A stretch of 29,043 nt of DNA from Paraglomus occultum. Lineage: Eukaryota > Glomeromycota > Glomeromycetes > Paraglomerales > Paraglomeraceae. The stretch covers positions 1 through 29,043 of the forward strand of contig CAJVPJ010000313.1 in NCBI GenBank assembly GCA_910592205.1. The letters run 5' to 3'. The translations under genes were made by a program, and so were the position numbers. Positions 17,934 through 27,811 of the stretch are shown here, piece by piece (position 1 is the first letter of the stretch; each line of letters starts with the position of its first letter). The notes beneath the pieces are model-generated. The model searched no databases, was not told the origin of the DNA, and saw nothing but the letters and a program-made list of their open reading frames with translations.

Positions 17934-20549
17934 TTAGTCTCTATTCTTTAAGACAAGATATCCATCCCCACTAATAACACCTACTCGCGCTACTAATTCC
18001 CTCAGAATTGCTCGGTTTTGATCATCTTTCTTTATTTTATCTTTCAATTCTTTGATCAACTGCCGTGTAGTCATCTGCGGACTACTGGAAATGATGCGCA
18101 CGACCTCCGCCTCTGTAATTACAGAAGAACTAGCTGTGGGCACTGGGGAGGGCCGAGAAGGTCCGGTTTGCGTTGACGTCCTGGATTGAGATACTACAGA
18201 AGAACTAGCTGTGGGCACTGGGGAGGGCCGAGGAGTCTGTCCGGTTTGTGTTGAAGCCCTGGATTGAGATGGTGGTTTGTGTTGAGACGATGGCCTGGTT
18301 TGCGAAGCTGCCGAAGAGGCTGATGACGCTGATGACGCTGATGTGGTAATTTTTAATTTCCTGGGAGCATCCACACTTTTCGACGATTCTGCGGAAATCT
18401 CAGAAGTGGACCGTCCCATAACAATGTTAATTTTAGGTTTGGAAGATGAGACAGGCTTGCCAACATCAACGTTAGTATCCGATCCCGATTTAAGCTTCTT
18501 TGTTGGCTGTGTGGAAGTTTTTGTCAAAGAACGCTTCTGTGGAATACCACTTGTTTCGGTACCAGACTGTGATGTTGAAGCACCAGGCGGTATAGGCTTG
18601 CGTTTCGCTGTTTTTCCTGGGGCTGCTCCAGCAACATCAGATGTACCCGTCGGCGATTTAACACTATGCGACGACGAAACAGAACTCGCATGTGTTGGTG
18701 ACACTGCTTGCGACCCATTAACAGACACATTGGTGCGCATTGGAGATACAGGTGATTGAGATCGAGGCGCGGCTGATACCTTCTGGTGAGAAAGCTGGGA
18801 TGACTTTGATTTATGCGATTGAGAGAGTTTCGTACCATCCTTTGTCTTCTGTGCGACAGACGCAGGTTTACCTTTAGCATCTGTCGTTGATTTAGAAGAG
18901 GTCGATGGTTTTGATTTGGAAAGGACAGCGGTTTTATTTTTCGAATCTGCGGGCAGCTTTGTGCCAGCGGTTGGTCTGGTTTTTTGGGGGGCAGTGCCGG
19001 CTTTGTTCGTGCCGCCAGTCTTGCTTTTCGGCGCTATTTGTGGCGGTTTTTGTGTTGCTGCACCTGATGCTGTCTTTCCTAGTTCCCCAGACGATTTTTC
19101 CTCGTCTTCAGTATCCTCTTCTTCTACACTACTGGCATAGGGATCTTCCTCTTTATCACTAACATACGCTTCGTTTTCCTCTAGAGAGCGCACGAGTTTC
19201 TTCATCTGTTTACCAGTAGACGTGAGTGTTTCTGGTACCTCTTCTTCCATATCTTCGTCATCTGAACCTTTCCTCATTGATTTCTTTTGTCTCCTCTCGA
19301 CCTCTTTTTCCTCTTCGTCTTTTACTTCAGCGGGAGCTTCCTCGTCATCTTCAAATACTTCATCAAAGTCCCATTCCTCATCAACGTCACCTCGAACTTT
19401 CCGCTTACTAACATGTGCCTCTTCATCGTCTTCCTCCCCAAATAAATCGTCATCATACGTTTCGACTGTTTTTAAAGTTGATTTGCGGTCAAATATGCCT
19501 CCTTCTTTTGCTTCGAGCTGCTCATCCTCCGCTGATTTACTCCATTTGTGCATCATCCAACGGTCATTGTCACGTTTGGCTGCTTTTGCAATAGCCTCTT
19601 CGGCTTCTTCTATAGTAAGTGTACGATGTCTGATTTTTGATTTGAATTTATACCATTTATCTACGCACACCACTTTGAAACCATCATCTGTGAGAAGGAA
19701 CAGGGCATAATTAGCTCGCTGTCCGCCTTCGAGTTCGCCAATATAAGTGTTTGTTCCATCGTAATCTTCGAGAACCCATGGTTTTTCTTCTTCTGCTCTG
19801 AGCTTCCTAGATTCTTCTGGCGCAATATGGACTTGTTTCGTTTTTTTTTTGAACAGATTTTGGCGATTTCTGGTAGCATTACCGTACGGTGCTATTTGGG
19901 ATGTATCTGTACCAGGTGCTTTTGCTGATGGACCTGGAGTTGGCGTGTTAAGTGTGGCATTTTCAACAGGTGAGGCAGTTGCTTGATTGCGAGGAGGCGC
20001 ACTCGGATCTCGCCGCACAAGCTTAACGGGCGGAGTGAACAGGCTTGGATCAACACGCTTGGATGATATAAAATTCATAAGATTTACCTTGTTTTTTGCT
20101 TTTATAGAAGAAGATTTTAATTTAAACTGTGTAAATGCTCCTTCCGATTTTTCCTGTTGCTGTTGTTGCTGCTGCTGCTGAAAATATTGCATTTGCGGTT
20201 GATGAACCATCGATAGTTGTCGAGTCTGTTGAATAGCAGATCTTTGGAGTTGCGGACGAGATACACCAATCATTGGCTGTTGTCGTACAATAGAGTTCGG
20301 TTGAACTATGGAGTTTGGCCGCGGTTGATTAATTGAAAGTCTTTGATTAACCATGGTTCCCGATTGGTTTAGCATACCTCTCGACTGGAGACTAAGAAGT
20401 TGCTGTTGTTGTTGTTGCTGTTGTTGCTGTTGTTGTTGAGTTTGTTGAGCTTGTTGTAAAGTTGAGATAGCTTGTGGTCTTGGTTGTGCGGATGGCTGCA
20501 TACTAGATCCCAATTGTCCTTGAACTGAGTTGTTGTATCTGTTTGCCAT
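17934..20549 (-). CDS. TFG1: Transcription initiation factor IIF subunit alpha (RAP74/Tfg1)
   Basis: A single-exon CDS of 871 aa from ATG 20549 (MANRYNNSVQG). The frame extends upstream only to a TTG, so this ATG is preferred. Order: polyQ-rich N-terminus (about 35-135); TFIIF alpha dimerisation domain around 150-340, with KPWVLEDYDGTNTYIGELEG, GGQRANYALFLLTDDGFKVV and WYKFKSK; an acidic middle including EEWDFDEVFEDDEE; a long Ser/Thr/Lys/Pro-rich linker; and a C-terminal winged helix from about 812 to 871 (VVRIISSSPQMTTRQLIKEL...). The alpha subunit pairs with TFIIF beta, delivers RNA polymerase II to promoters, and its winged helix binds the Fcp1 phosphatase. It is longer than human RAP74 because of the polyQ tracts and linker. 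A 5'-UTR intron (20632-20555) is likely. Confidence 0.95.
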   Translation of the reverse strand: MANRYNNSVQGQLGSSMQPSAQPRPQAISTLQQAQQTQQQQQQQQQQQQQLLSLQSRGMLNQSGTMVNQRLSINQPRPNSIVQPNSIVRQQPMIGVSRPQLQRSAIQQTRQLSMVHQPQMQYFQQQQQQQQQEKSEGAFTQFKLKSSSIKAKNKVNLMNFISSKRVDPSLFTPPVKLVRRDPSAPPRNQATASPVENATLNTPTPGPSAKAPGTDTSQIAPYGNATRNRQNLFKKKTKQVHIAPEESRKLRAEEEKPWVLEDYDGTNTYIGELEGGQRANYALFLLTDDGFKVVCVDKWYKFKSKIRHRTLTIEEAEEAIAKAAKRDNDRWMMHKWSKSAEDEQLEAKEGGIFDRKSTLKTVETYDDDLFGEEDDEEAHVSKRKVRGDVDEEWDFDEVFEDDEEAPAEVKDEEEKEVERRQKKSMRKGSDDEDMEEEVPETLTSTGKQMKKLVRSLEENEAYVSDKEEDPYASSVEEEDTEDEEKSSGELGKTASGAATQKPPQIAPKSKTGGTNKAGTAPQKTRPTAGTKLPADSKNKTAVLSKSKPSTSSKSTTDAKGKPASVAQKTKDGTKLSQSHKSKSSQLSHQKVSAAPRSQSPVSPMRTNVSVNGSQAVSPTHASSVSSSHSVKSPTGTSDVAGAAPGKTAKRKPIPPGASTSQSGTETSGIPQKRSLTKTSTQPTKKLKSGSDTNVDVGKPVSSSKPKINIVMGRSTSEISAESSKSVDAPRKLKITTSASSASSASSAASQTRPSSQHKPPSQSRASTQTGQTPRPSPVPTASSSVVSQSRTSTQTGPSRPSPVPTASSSVITEAEVVRIISSSPQMTTRQLIKELKDKIKKDDQNRAILRELVARVGVISGDGYLVLKNRD
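18121..18270 (-). repeat. In-frame 75-bp tandem duplication in the TFG1 linker
   Basis: Blocks 18121-18195 and 18196-18270 share 30-odd identical bases (GAAGAACTAGCTGTGGGCAC and the next GGGGAGGGCCG) and similar flanks. In protein terms the unit SQSRTSTQTG followed by PRPSPVPTASSSV occurs twice at about residues 760-810. A three-base difference lies inside. The near identity suggests a recent event that keeps the frame. Confidence 0.7.
20154..20180 (-). repeat. CAG/CAA (polyQ) tract 2 in TFG1
   Basis: Nine glutamine codons in a row on the minus strand, CAA and CAG mixed, encoding the second Q run after MQYF. Confidence 0.8.
20400..20457 (-). repeat. CAG/CAA (polyQ) tract 1 in TFG1
   Basis: A run of CAA/CAG codons, mostly CAA, encodes about 13 consecutive glutamines flanked by QQAQQT. 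Mixed codons slow slippage relative to a pure triplet repeat. Confidence 0.8.
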
Positions 20550-20554
20550 TTTTG

Positions 20555-20632
20555 CTAAATATGACAAAAAGTGAACTAGTTAGCGCATGTCAACAAAATG
20601 TAGTAAATATGTACATGTTTCAGTAGCTATAC
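20555..20632 (-). other. Predicted 5'-UTR intron of TFG1
   Basis: On the minus strand, donor GTATAG (20632), branch-like GCTAAC, pyrimidine-rich stretch and acceptor ATTTAG (20555) give a 78-nt intron ending six bases before the start codon. The upstream exon would include the GC-richer block 20,634-20,710, which otherwise stands out from the promoter. No transcript evidence is available. Confidence 0.4.
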
Positions 20633-21536
20633 GAGATCGAGCCTGTCACTAACCCCTCGTCCAAGCTGAGCAAAGAGCAAGAGGCAGCGGCTAGTCCTCT
20701 TGTGCCCAATGTTTTTAAAGTATTGTTATAGGCCAATCAAACACGGTCTTGTATTATTATGAACCACGTGATGCTTGAAATATTGTTAAAGAACATCGTG
20801 TCCCATTCTTTGCAATTGCATTATAACTCTCATTCTAGCATTCAAAAGGCCTTTGCGTTTTCAGGGTATGAAACGGGTACGTCTCTCTACAACGTATCTT
20901 GGGCTGAAAGCAAAAACTCGGTGTATTAATTCTATGCAGGTTACATTAATATTTTAACTCTGTTCGGAATGTGGGTAAAAATTCTATTCGCCGATCTCAA
21001 CTTTTTTCAAAATCGGGAATTGCCTTAATATGGATACAGGATACTAATGTAAATAAACCTGCTCAGAGTCACCAGATTAGTTAACCGGCCTCAAATTAAG
21101 GAAGAATTATCGAGCAGTTATTTGGATGGTTAATATTAAAGCTTGTTGGTACATACACTTATATATAGTATGTAAATAGGGACGGCGAAATCTTACGCGG
21201 TAAACATTACGCAGCTTTTTTGTATTAACGGCGCGGCAGCTCGCTGTAAATAATAAACCTTTAACTCTTATCCTCAGCAAATGGCATGAAAATTTACGCT
21301 GAATATGAAACAGTATTGTATATTTCAGAGGAATAAGATCACTGACCTTGATTAAAAGTAAAGAATGAAACACTTTTTTGTCAGTTAATGGTAGGGTATT
21401 TTATTTCAACGTAACCGTAAAGTTATATTTAACCATAGCTAAAGTTTTAATAAACGTGTGCGCTTAAGATAATAATCCAACTATACGAACATACAGTAGA
21501 GTATCAGTAGAACCGTCGCTTTTACTCTGGCAAATA
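20633..21536. other. Region between TFG1 and the methyltransferase
   Basis: Next to the predicted TFG1 leader there is a CCAAT box (GGCCAATCAAA, about 20,731-20,741) and a CACGTG E-box (20,765-20,770), both plausible TFG1 promoter sites. The rest, towards 21,536, is the 3' flank of the methyltransferase. The minus frame 21,107-21,373 shows no family features and is not called. Confidence 0.4.
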
Positions 21537-22610
21537 TCACTTCCAGCTAATAAACCAGGCACCCAGAGGATCATTTGGAAACACAACGATGTCTTCGATC
21601 TTACTGAATCCATTTTCTTTTAACATGTTTAAAGCAGTTTCTGTTCCCCAGCAAGCGCCTAAACCCGGTCCACCGTCTACCAAAGAACTTGGCACACACA
21701 CCATGGTGCTAGCAGTATACATTGCAGTACCAAAAGGATGAGCCCTATTCTTCTCGAGATCGCTTGAAAGACTGACGTCTTGCATTATAAATACTCCGTC
21801 TGCCTTCAACGCACGGTGGATACCCTTTAGCGTGTTCACTGGGTCGGCCAAATCGTGGATAGTATGCATAGCCAAGATGACGTCGTATTCGCCAATTTCT
21901 TTCAGTTTGGATATATCTTGTAGGTGAAAGGAAACATTAGTAAGACCAGCAGACGCGACATCCGCATTGGCAATGGCTACTACTTCGGTCGATTTGTCAT
22001 AGCCGACGAAAGTACTAGTCGGAAAGGTTTTGGCAAGATCGAGAATTACTTGACCGTGTCCACAGCCAACATCTAGCAATTTGCATCCTTTCTTAAGTTT
22101 GTCGTGTAGCACAGGAAGACCAGGGAGAATGACAGTATGCAGTATGGAACCAACGGCCAAGTATCTTTCATCGGCCATAACTTTGTGAATTCGAGGATAT
22201 TCGTTTTCCTGCAATCCACCGCCATTTTTAAAGCATTCAAGAACACTATTTTCGGCAGATCCAAGAATCGAGATATACTGAGAAAAAACGGCAAGGTTTT
22301 GAGGCCCAGACGCTCTTGTAAGGAACTGCGAATGATCTTGAGGAAGCCTATAAGTCTTTGATTCACTATTATACTCAATAATATCCCCAATTACCATGGC
22401 TCCCAGCCATTCCCTAACATAGCGTTCATTGAGTTTAGCTTTGTCGGCAAGGACCTGTGACGAGACATATTCTGGATAGATTGTCGCGAGAGTATCAAAG
22501 AGACCAGCACGATGGCCGAGAGATATCATTAGGGTAAGCGCTCCATTATTAAGTATTTTGACAATATGCATCATGAACGATTGAGCTTTCTCAGATGCTT
22601 CAGCGGACAT
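21537..22610 (-). CDS. Class I SAM-dependent methyltransferase with N-terminal winged helix
   Basis: An intronless 357-aa frame. Residues about 20-105 form a helix-turn-helix-like N-terminal domain (LISLGHRAGLFDTLA, LNERYVREWLGAMVIGDIIE). The Rossmann methyltransferase domain follows: motif I LLDVGCGHGQVILDLA (about 177-192), acidic strand end GYDKS, motif II/III region DVILAMHTIHDLADP, then GVFIMQDVSLSSDLEKN. The glycine-rich motif I and adjacent acidic residue bind S-adenosylmethionine. This architecture is that of Rv2258c-like small-molecule methyltransferases found in bacteria and scattered eukaryotes; the substrate cannot be told. It starts MSAEASEKAQSF and has a TATA-like TTATAAATAA 81-90 bp upstream of the ATG. 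It is complete, and lack of introns contrasts with its neighbours, which raises the possibility of horizontal acquisition. Confidence 0.9.
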   Translation of the reverse strand: MSAEASEKAQSFMMHIVKILNNGALTLMISLGHRAGLFDTLATIYPEYVSSQVLADKAKLNERYVREWLGAMVIGDIIEYNSESKTYRLPQDHSQFLTRASGPQNLAVFSQYISILGSAENSVLECFKNGGGLQENEYPRIHKVMADERYLAVGSILHTVILPGLPVLHDKLKKGCKLLDVGCGHGQVILDLAKTFPTSTFVGYDKSTEVVAIANADVASAGLTNVSFHLQDISKLKEIGEYDVILAMHTIHDLADPVNTLKGIHRALKADGVFIMQDVSLSSDLEKNRAHPFGTAMYTASTMVCVPSSLVDGGPGLGACWGTETALNMLKENGFSKIEDIVVFPNDPLGAWFISWK

Positions 22611-22690
22611 TTTGAGTTGAATTGATGTTGGATTGTTAGTCGATTCGTTTTGTGGTTATTGCTTCGCTCATGTTAGTGCGTTTGGCAGAC

Positions 22691-22700
22691 TTATTTATAA
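22691..22700 (-). promoter_or_regulatory. TATA-like box of the methyltransferase gene
   Basis: TTATAAATAA on the minus strand, 81-90 bp upstream of the start codon at 22610, a suitable distance for a core promoter element. Confidence 0.4.
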
Positions 22701-25136
22701 GAGTATTTGTTGTGATACATGCTTTACGATAGATGCCATTTCGTTACGGATTATTTAGCATTAAAATTTGCCTTATTTTCAACAATGATATGGTTTTCGT
22801 TTATTTACTTGTTCTTTAGTCGTATTATGAAATTGCTGCAGGATTTCTCACGTTGGCACTATTACATAGTAAATTTTACCTCAAATTTGTCATTCAATAA
22901 TTTGATTGTCTTGGACAACGTGATGACTTATTCGAAAGCGCCACTTTGCTGTTAAAAGGGTTTTATTGAAAAACGGTCAGATTCCTGCTTTGGATATTAT
23001 ATACGTATATTAAGATCGACCCTGTTTCAGAAATAGAAATGGGGCATTGTTACGTTAACTCGGTGTGACATACTCCTATTTCAATACCTTTTAAAGGTTT
23101 CTGAAATTCGCGTGATTCTGGGTACAATATACTATGACAAACTGTCGTTTTGCCCCCTCACATAAATCCTCTGTAAATGAACTGCCAAATAACACAAAGC
23201 ATCAAGACAGAATCTTTATGCACCAAATATTTCTAATGCATTGGTTAAAGCACACCGGAAGAGCAGTGCGTTGGAAATGTATGAATCGCGATATAAATTA
23301 TTTGAATAATAATGATAAGTGCTATAGTTATAATGTAGATATTTCCTTCAGCGAAACAATGTTACTGTGCATAATGTGTACTTATAGATGAGAGTATTAA
23401 CGCTCAAAGTTGGAATAAACAGGTTCGATTAATAATTTCTGGATATTGTTTTCAAGAGTGACAAGACTGTAACGGCTATAAACATATCAAGGATGTTGGT
23501 CCAAATCAATGTTCAAAGTGCAGCATCAAACGAAGAGCGTTAAATCAAATCTATTTCCAATAAATTACGTTAGCCAATGATAATTGATGCGTATAAAACT
23601 CGCATTGTCAATAAATAAATGAATATCTGATTATACGACAGTTTATTAACTTTCAAAAAAAACTTAACGCAATAATATCCTACATTTCCGTTAATTTAAG
23701 AGGCTTTATATAACAGTCTATTTTTGACCGTTAAAATGTTCGTGAACGGAGCGTGAGGATAATGAACTTGAAAAAAGAGTTATTTAAAGTCACGTGGTTC
23801 TTAGTTACCAGGGTCAGTGTCAAATAATTTCTTATTATGTGTTTTTACATCTATCGCTAATTACGAGCTTCATACAGTCTTTTCTACAGGCATATAGTTG
23901 ATATTAACGACGACGCAAAAGAACAGCAAGTTAGTTAATTTCCTTTGTTATTTTTACTTACATGAGGCAAATAAAAGAATTTACTAACCAGGGTCTCACC
24001 TTTTCATACAGATCCACGCTTTTGCGGAAAAATTATCTTAATATAATTGCATCACGAAATCCGATTAACCGCCTCGCCTCTAATTGTCTTCTTGAGAATG
24101 TAAAAACCTTTTAGAATAAGACGATAATGCCTTTCTTCCGCTCGTTTGTGAAATTTATAATTACCTAGTCAAATGAGCTTAACTATTTGTAACTGTAAAT
24201 TGTTAATTAATGTGCAGATTATCCACTCAACTACCAATGTTTTGATGTAAGATCGAACTAGCAGTCGTTGAGTGTATTCACGTTTTACGTAAAATTCATC
24301 AGCTTTATCACGAATACGAAGGCGCTAGCATTATTGAGAAAAGTTTTCAGCAACGGGTGATGAACGGTGTAAAAACCTTTTCCGTGTCGTGTTACGCACT
24401 ATTACCGTCCCATTCTGGGGATTTCCATTACAATAATCCCATGCACCAATAATTACATGTCAAACACAATCCATTTTATGTAAGATTCCAGAATGAGCCA
24501 GAACATCGTTTTCAATTTGTCATCATTTGATATTTAAAGTTAATTATGATAAATACAGTCAACTCCGTTTGTAGTCACCCGCAATAAGCATGTCGTATAA
24601 AAACGTCTTTCTACTCACTATGTTTGAGGCCAATTACTATCGAACTTGTAGAAACGCCCTCATTCTATATAGTCACAGCCTCTTCTTCAACAAAAGCTGC
24701 ATTGTTCCCAAGCGTGGCTATAGGGAGTCAAACCAAGATTTTTAGACAATTTTATTACTATATTCACTTCCTTACTCGGAAAAGAGGATAAAATAAGCCG
24801 TGAAAGTGACGCAGCAACATGTATATGACTCGATATTACCGGATAGTAATGCGGCATTTTTTGAACAACTTAAACAAATTAAAGGAGTGGGTATTTACTG
24901 CTAAACTAAAAGGGGCTTGCGGCATTTTTTAAACGATTTTTCTTCCTAAAAACAATGCACTGCTTAGCGAATTATGGTTACCTTCTTGCGCCAATAGAGT
25001 TTGTGACCCATAGCCTCGAATTTTCATGATCAGGCAACTTGGCTAATTAGACCAAAAACAGCAACGATATACAGATAATCATTTTTTATTTAAAGGGCGA
25101 CGAAATGGGTTGCTCTTCATCTTTCAGAGTATCATA
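22701..25136. other. Long intergenic region, no supported gene
   Basis: About 2.4 kb of AT-rich DNA. Frames at 22,719-22,955 and 23,134-23,391 lack family features. A stretch at 23,471-23,564 reads CNGYKHIKDVGPNQCSKCSI before KRRALNQIYFQ and a stop, with two CxxC/C-like pairs, but has no start or splice-supported partner. A 40-codon frame near 24,629-24,751 (MFEANYYRTCRNALIL...) is also unsupported. The 3' end is the metallothionein promoter. Confidence 0.45.
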
Positions 25137-25199
25137 ACACAACTCAAAACTCAAACTCAAACTCAAAACTCAAACAAACTCAAAACTTAACAACTCAAC
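25137..25199 (+). repeat. CTCAAA-type microsatellite in the metallothionein leader
   Basis: About eight tandem ACTCAAA/ACTCAAAA units run right up to the metallothionein ATG at 25201. The leader is free of G, so it would be unstructured, which usually favours translation. Confidence 0.7.
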
Positions 25200-25200
25200 A

Positions 25201-25375
25201 ATGGAACCTATCGTCGATTATGGCTGCACCAACGCGTAAGCATAAAAATTTGCGATGAATCCAACCGACTCATATTTACGAATCCAACTCTAATATAACT
25301 TTTCATCGAATTAGTTCCTGCACCTGCGGAGAGGGGTGCAAGTGTGCAGATGGAACTTGTAAATGCGGAAAATAA
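25201..25375 (+). CDS. Metallothionein, short Cys-rich
   Basis: Two exons, 25201-25235 and 25315-25375, are joined in frame by a GTAAGC..ATTAG intron (79 nt). The 31-aa product is MEPIVDYGCTNA + SCTCGEGCKCADGTCKCGK. Seven cysteines fall as C-x4-C-x-C-x3-C-x-C-x4-C-x-C with no aromatic residue in the Cys-rich part, the classic fungal metallothionein pattern. Such proteins chelate Cu(I), Cd or Zn through thiolates in the cytosol and buffer metal stress. It is close in size to the small Neurospora-type copper metallothionein and shorter than those I associate with arbuscular mycorrhizal fungi. The intron lies between residue 12 and 13, before the main Cys block. No metal-response element was identified. 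Too short for ordinary gene finders, so easy to miss. Confidence 0.88.
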
Positions 25376-26305
25376 AGAGAGACAGGTACATTGACAATCA
25401 CCAAGAAACTTGCGCACATCATTAGTCATATCTTACTAACATAAAACCGTCACTTTGTTATAGGACGATATATAATCGTTGAAGGTTACCAAAATCGTAA
25501 CTCTGTCATTATATCATATATCCAAGAGAACCGTTCATATTAGGTTCTTCAAATTGTCATTGTATGAAAATGAAATAAAACGTTGTCTTTGTGACTTCTT
25601 ATTGTGTCTATCTAAAATTTGTCGTTAATGAAATAAACGTTGTCTTTGTCAATCTAAGTTGTGTCGTTAATGCAATACTGCGATATCAAACGCCAAGATT
25701 GTGTGTGTAGGCCCCTAATACGAGAGAGAGCAGAATACGTTTGCTAAATAGCCTCTACACCAGCAGTCACTATTGACAACTTGTTTATATGTTACAAACG
25801 ACTATGGTCTGAAGAACTGGTAAATAAAATTTGCTAAGAATCCTTAGAGTATTCCTACACTGCCACTTGCGATCATCAGACTTTACAAGACCTTACTATT
25901 ACTTATGCGATAATAGACCTGTATTAAGAACATGACTTTCTGTGAGCGACACTCATTACTGTAGTTCAGTTGTTGCAGAACTCGTGAAAGATGATAGAAG
26001 GCAATGGAAGAATTAGATTCCTTAATGGAAGGTCACAAAGATGCGTACGCCAAAGCTTGCCATTTTAGTGATTACAAATAGAAGTCGTGATCTAGATTAA
26101 CGGGTCTATATGCTATGTAATACATTAACAAAATTACAAATAGATGAATAATCGGTTACAACACTCTGTATTTGCTGGAGGTGTACTACTGTTCTCGAAC
26201 CGTTTGCGCATGTCACATGATTAAACACTATTGAGTGACGTCGTATAAACACAGCCCTCAAAAAAAATTTACCCTCCTCTTTCGTCTTTGGTAGACAATT
26301 TCAAC
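25376..26305. other. Intergenic region between metallothionein and eL24
   Basis: Contains the metallothionein 3' flank and, towards 26,305, the eL24 promoter, with TATA-like GTATAAAC near 26,244 next to TGACGTCG (26,236-26,243). A 25-codon frame near 26,004-26,081 (MEELDSLMEGHKDAYAKACH...) has coding flavour but no supported exons around it. Confidence 0.45.
25572..25676 (+). repeat. Imperfect tandem repeat with AATAAA signals
   Basis: GAAATAAAACGTTGTCTTTG at 25572 recurs at about 25630 as GAAATAAACGTTGTCTTTG, and GTCGTTAATG occurs at 25621 and 25663. Both units carry AATAAA, so they may provide duplicated polyadenylation signals for metallothionein, about 200-260 bp past its stop. Confidence 0.5.
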
Positions 26306-27244
26306 ATGAAGTATGTTAAACAAGATTACTATAAAAGTTTGAGAGGATAATAAACAGCGGCTGCGTAGCTACCTGAATCAGAATCGTAAAAGACAGTTAT
26401 ATATCCTCACTCTTTTATTTTATGTCACTATGTAAGGATCGAAGTAGATTATTTTTCTGGTTACAAGATCTATCCGGGCAAAGGTAAACTATATGTCCGG
26501 TCGGATAACAAGGTACGTTTTCTTCTATCTATACGATGAGACTGTCTGTATTGCTAATTGCGTAAATCATCCCCACATGAAAAATCACTGAAAATACTCT
26601 TAAAGTTTCTTCATACATAAGCTCTATAATTTTCTCTCATCTCAATTATCATATGTTTAAAACAGGTCTTCCGTTTAGTTGGTTCAAAAACAGAATCTCT
26701 ATTTCTCCAACGTCTTAATCCGCGTAAGATCGCATGGACCCAAGTCTACCGACGCATGCACAAGAAGGGTATAACTGAAGAGGTGGCAAAGAAACGCTCT
26801 CGCCGTACTGTCAAACGACAACGTGACGTGGTTGGTGCGACACTGGAAGCTATTCGGGATAAGAGGAATCAGAAGCCCGAGGTTAGAGAAGCTGCCAGAT
26901 TGGAGGCATTGAAGGCGGCGAAAGAAAAGAAAAGAGCCGAGGCTGCCAAGAAAAAGGCTGAGAAGGCCAAGGTAGGAGAATTTTTGTTCGATTTGGAGAG
27001 GGGCGAAGAGAGAAAGTTTATTTGAGCAACAATACGCTATCGGGGAGCTGTCAAGGCGCAATACGAATGGCAACAGTGTATGGCGAATCGGCGTTGAAGT
27101 CTGAAACCTGTTTTGAATATTATTAACCGTTATAATCTGGGTTTCTTTGAATAGGTTACTCAAGCTTCCGCTCGTGGACAACAAAAGATTTCTAAACAAC
27201 AAGCTCGTGGTGTACAAGCTAAAGCTTCTGCAAAGAGTCGTTAA
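26306..27244 (+). CDS. RPL24: 60S ribosomal protein L24 (eL24)
   Basis: Four exons, 26306-26310 (ATGAA), 26437-26512, 26666-26971, 27155-27244, encode 158 aa. Exon 1 has only five coding bases; the intron GTATGT..GTAAG then completes Lys2 and gives MKIEVDYFSGYKIYPGKGKL, the conserved eL24 start with the FSGYKIYPG hallmark. Exon 3 carries NPRKIAWTQVYRRMHKKGIT and KKRSRRTVKRQRDVVGATLE, followed by the Lys/Ala/Glu-rich helix (RAEAAKKKAEKAK). Exon 4 adds VTQASARGQQKISKQQARGV and a basic end. eL24 is a large-subunit protein at the intersubunit bridge. Without splicing of intron 3 the frame would end at 27025 with VGEFLFDLERGEERKFI. The 190-aa minus-strand frame over this gene is an antisense shadow. 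Confidence 0.95.
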
Positions 27245-27811
27245 GAATGTGGTGCAAAATTGGTAGACCATAGTTTGAAGAATTAATGTTAATTAATAAA
27301 ATTGTTCATGACATTCTCTTCATTCCTTTTTAAAATCTTTTAAGATCTGGCTTCATTAATTATACAAGGATACTAACTTTGACCTACACCATGTGGTTGC
27401 CAAGCCTCCTACATAAGCAGGGCCAATCCATCCAAACTGTCTTTATTAGCTCCTCCCCTCGGCGAGCGTTCTCGTACTGCGTTCGCGTTGCTTATTTCAA
27501 TGACCATATTCTATAGAATGTGATAAGAATTTTGAGTAGATGGAACGAGATATCCGATCCATTAACCTCTGTTTAAGCGACAGTGTGTTACGCTGATTTA
27601 TCCTGTATCCATTGGTTACTTATATATTGCAAACTGTTTATCTATTAAGCGCTTGGATATCGTTATTCTTTGCTACTGTCCATCCCATTAGAAATTTTCA
27701 ACTTGGCAGCTCAAATAACACAAATTTGTACATAAGACGGATGTAGAATTTCAGCAAGTAACTATAAGCGTTAGTCACGGCACAGATTGTTAGTATTATT
27801 AGATAAGTTGG
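27245..27811. other. Region downstream of eL24
   Basis: No supported gene. On the minus strand a putative terminal exon after a GACAG acceptor (near 27,441) reads FGWIGPAYVGGLATTWCRSK and stops at about 27,359, but no upstream exon could be joined to it. The first part is the eL24 3' flank. Confidence 0.4.

Noticed and set aside
18343-19710. Several plus-strand frames (up to 162 a.a.) opposite TFG1
   Set aside because: Ser/Leu-rich antisense shadows of acidic and Ser/Thr-rich TFG1 codons; no independent start context or motif.
23134-23391. 85-aa frame with LPPH-like text in another frame, reminiscent of an HMG-box gene remnant
   Set aside because: Only a few residues match in a shifted frame with stops; too weak to call.
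25137-25199. CTCAAA repeats as a CRISPR-like array
   Set aside because: Units are 7-8 bp with no unique spacers; an ordinary microsatellite.
26699-27271. 190-aa minus-strand frame
   Set aside because: It is the antisense of eL24 exons 3-4 and reads through clear splice sites; no family features.
27359-27441. FGWIGPAYVGGLATTW peptide as a terminal exon
   Set aside because: No upstream exon can be joined to it in frame; too short to support alone.
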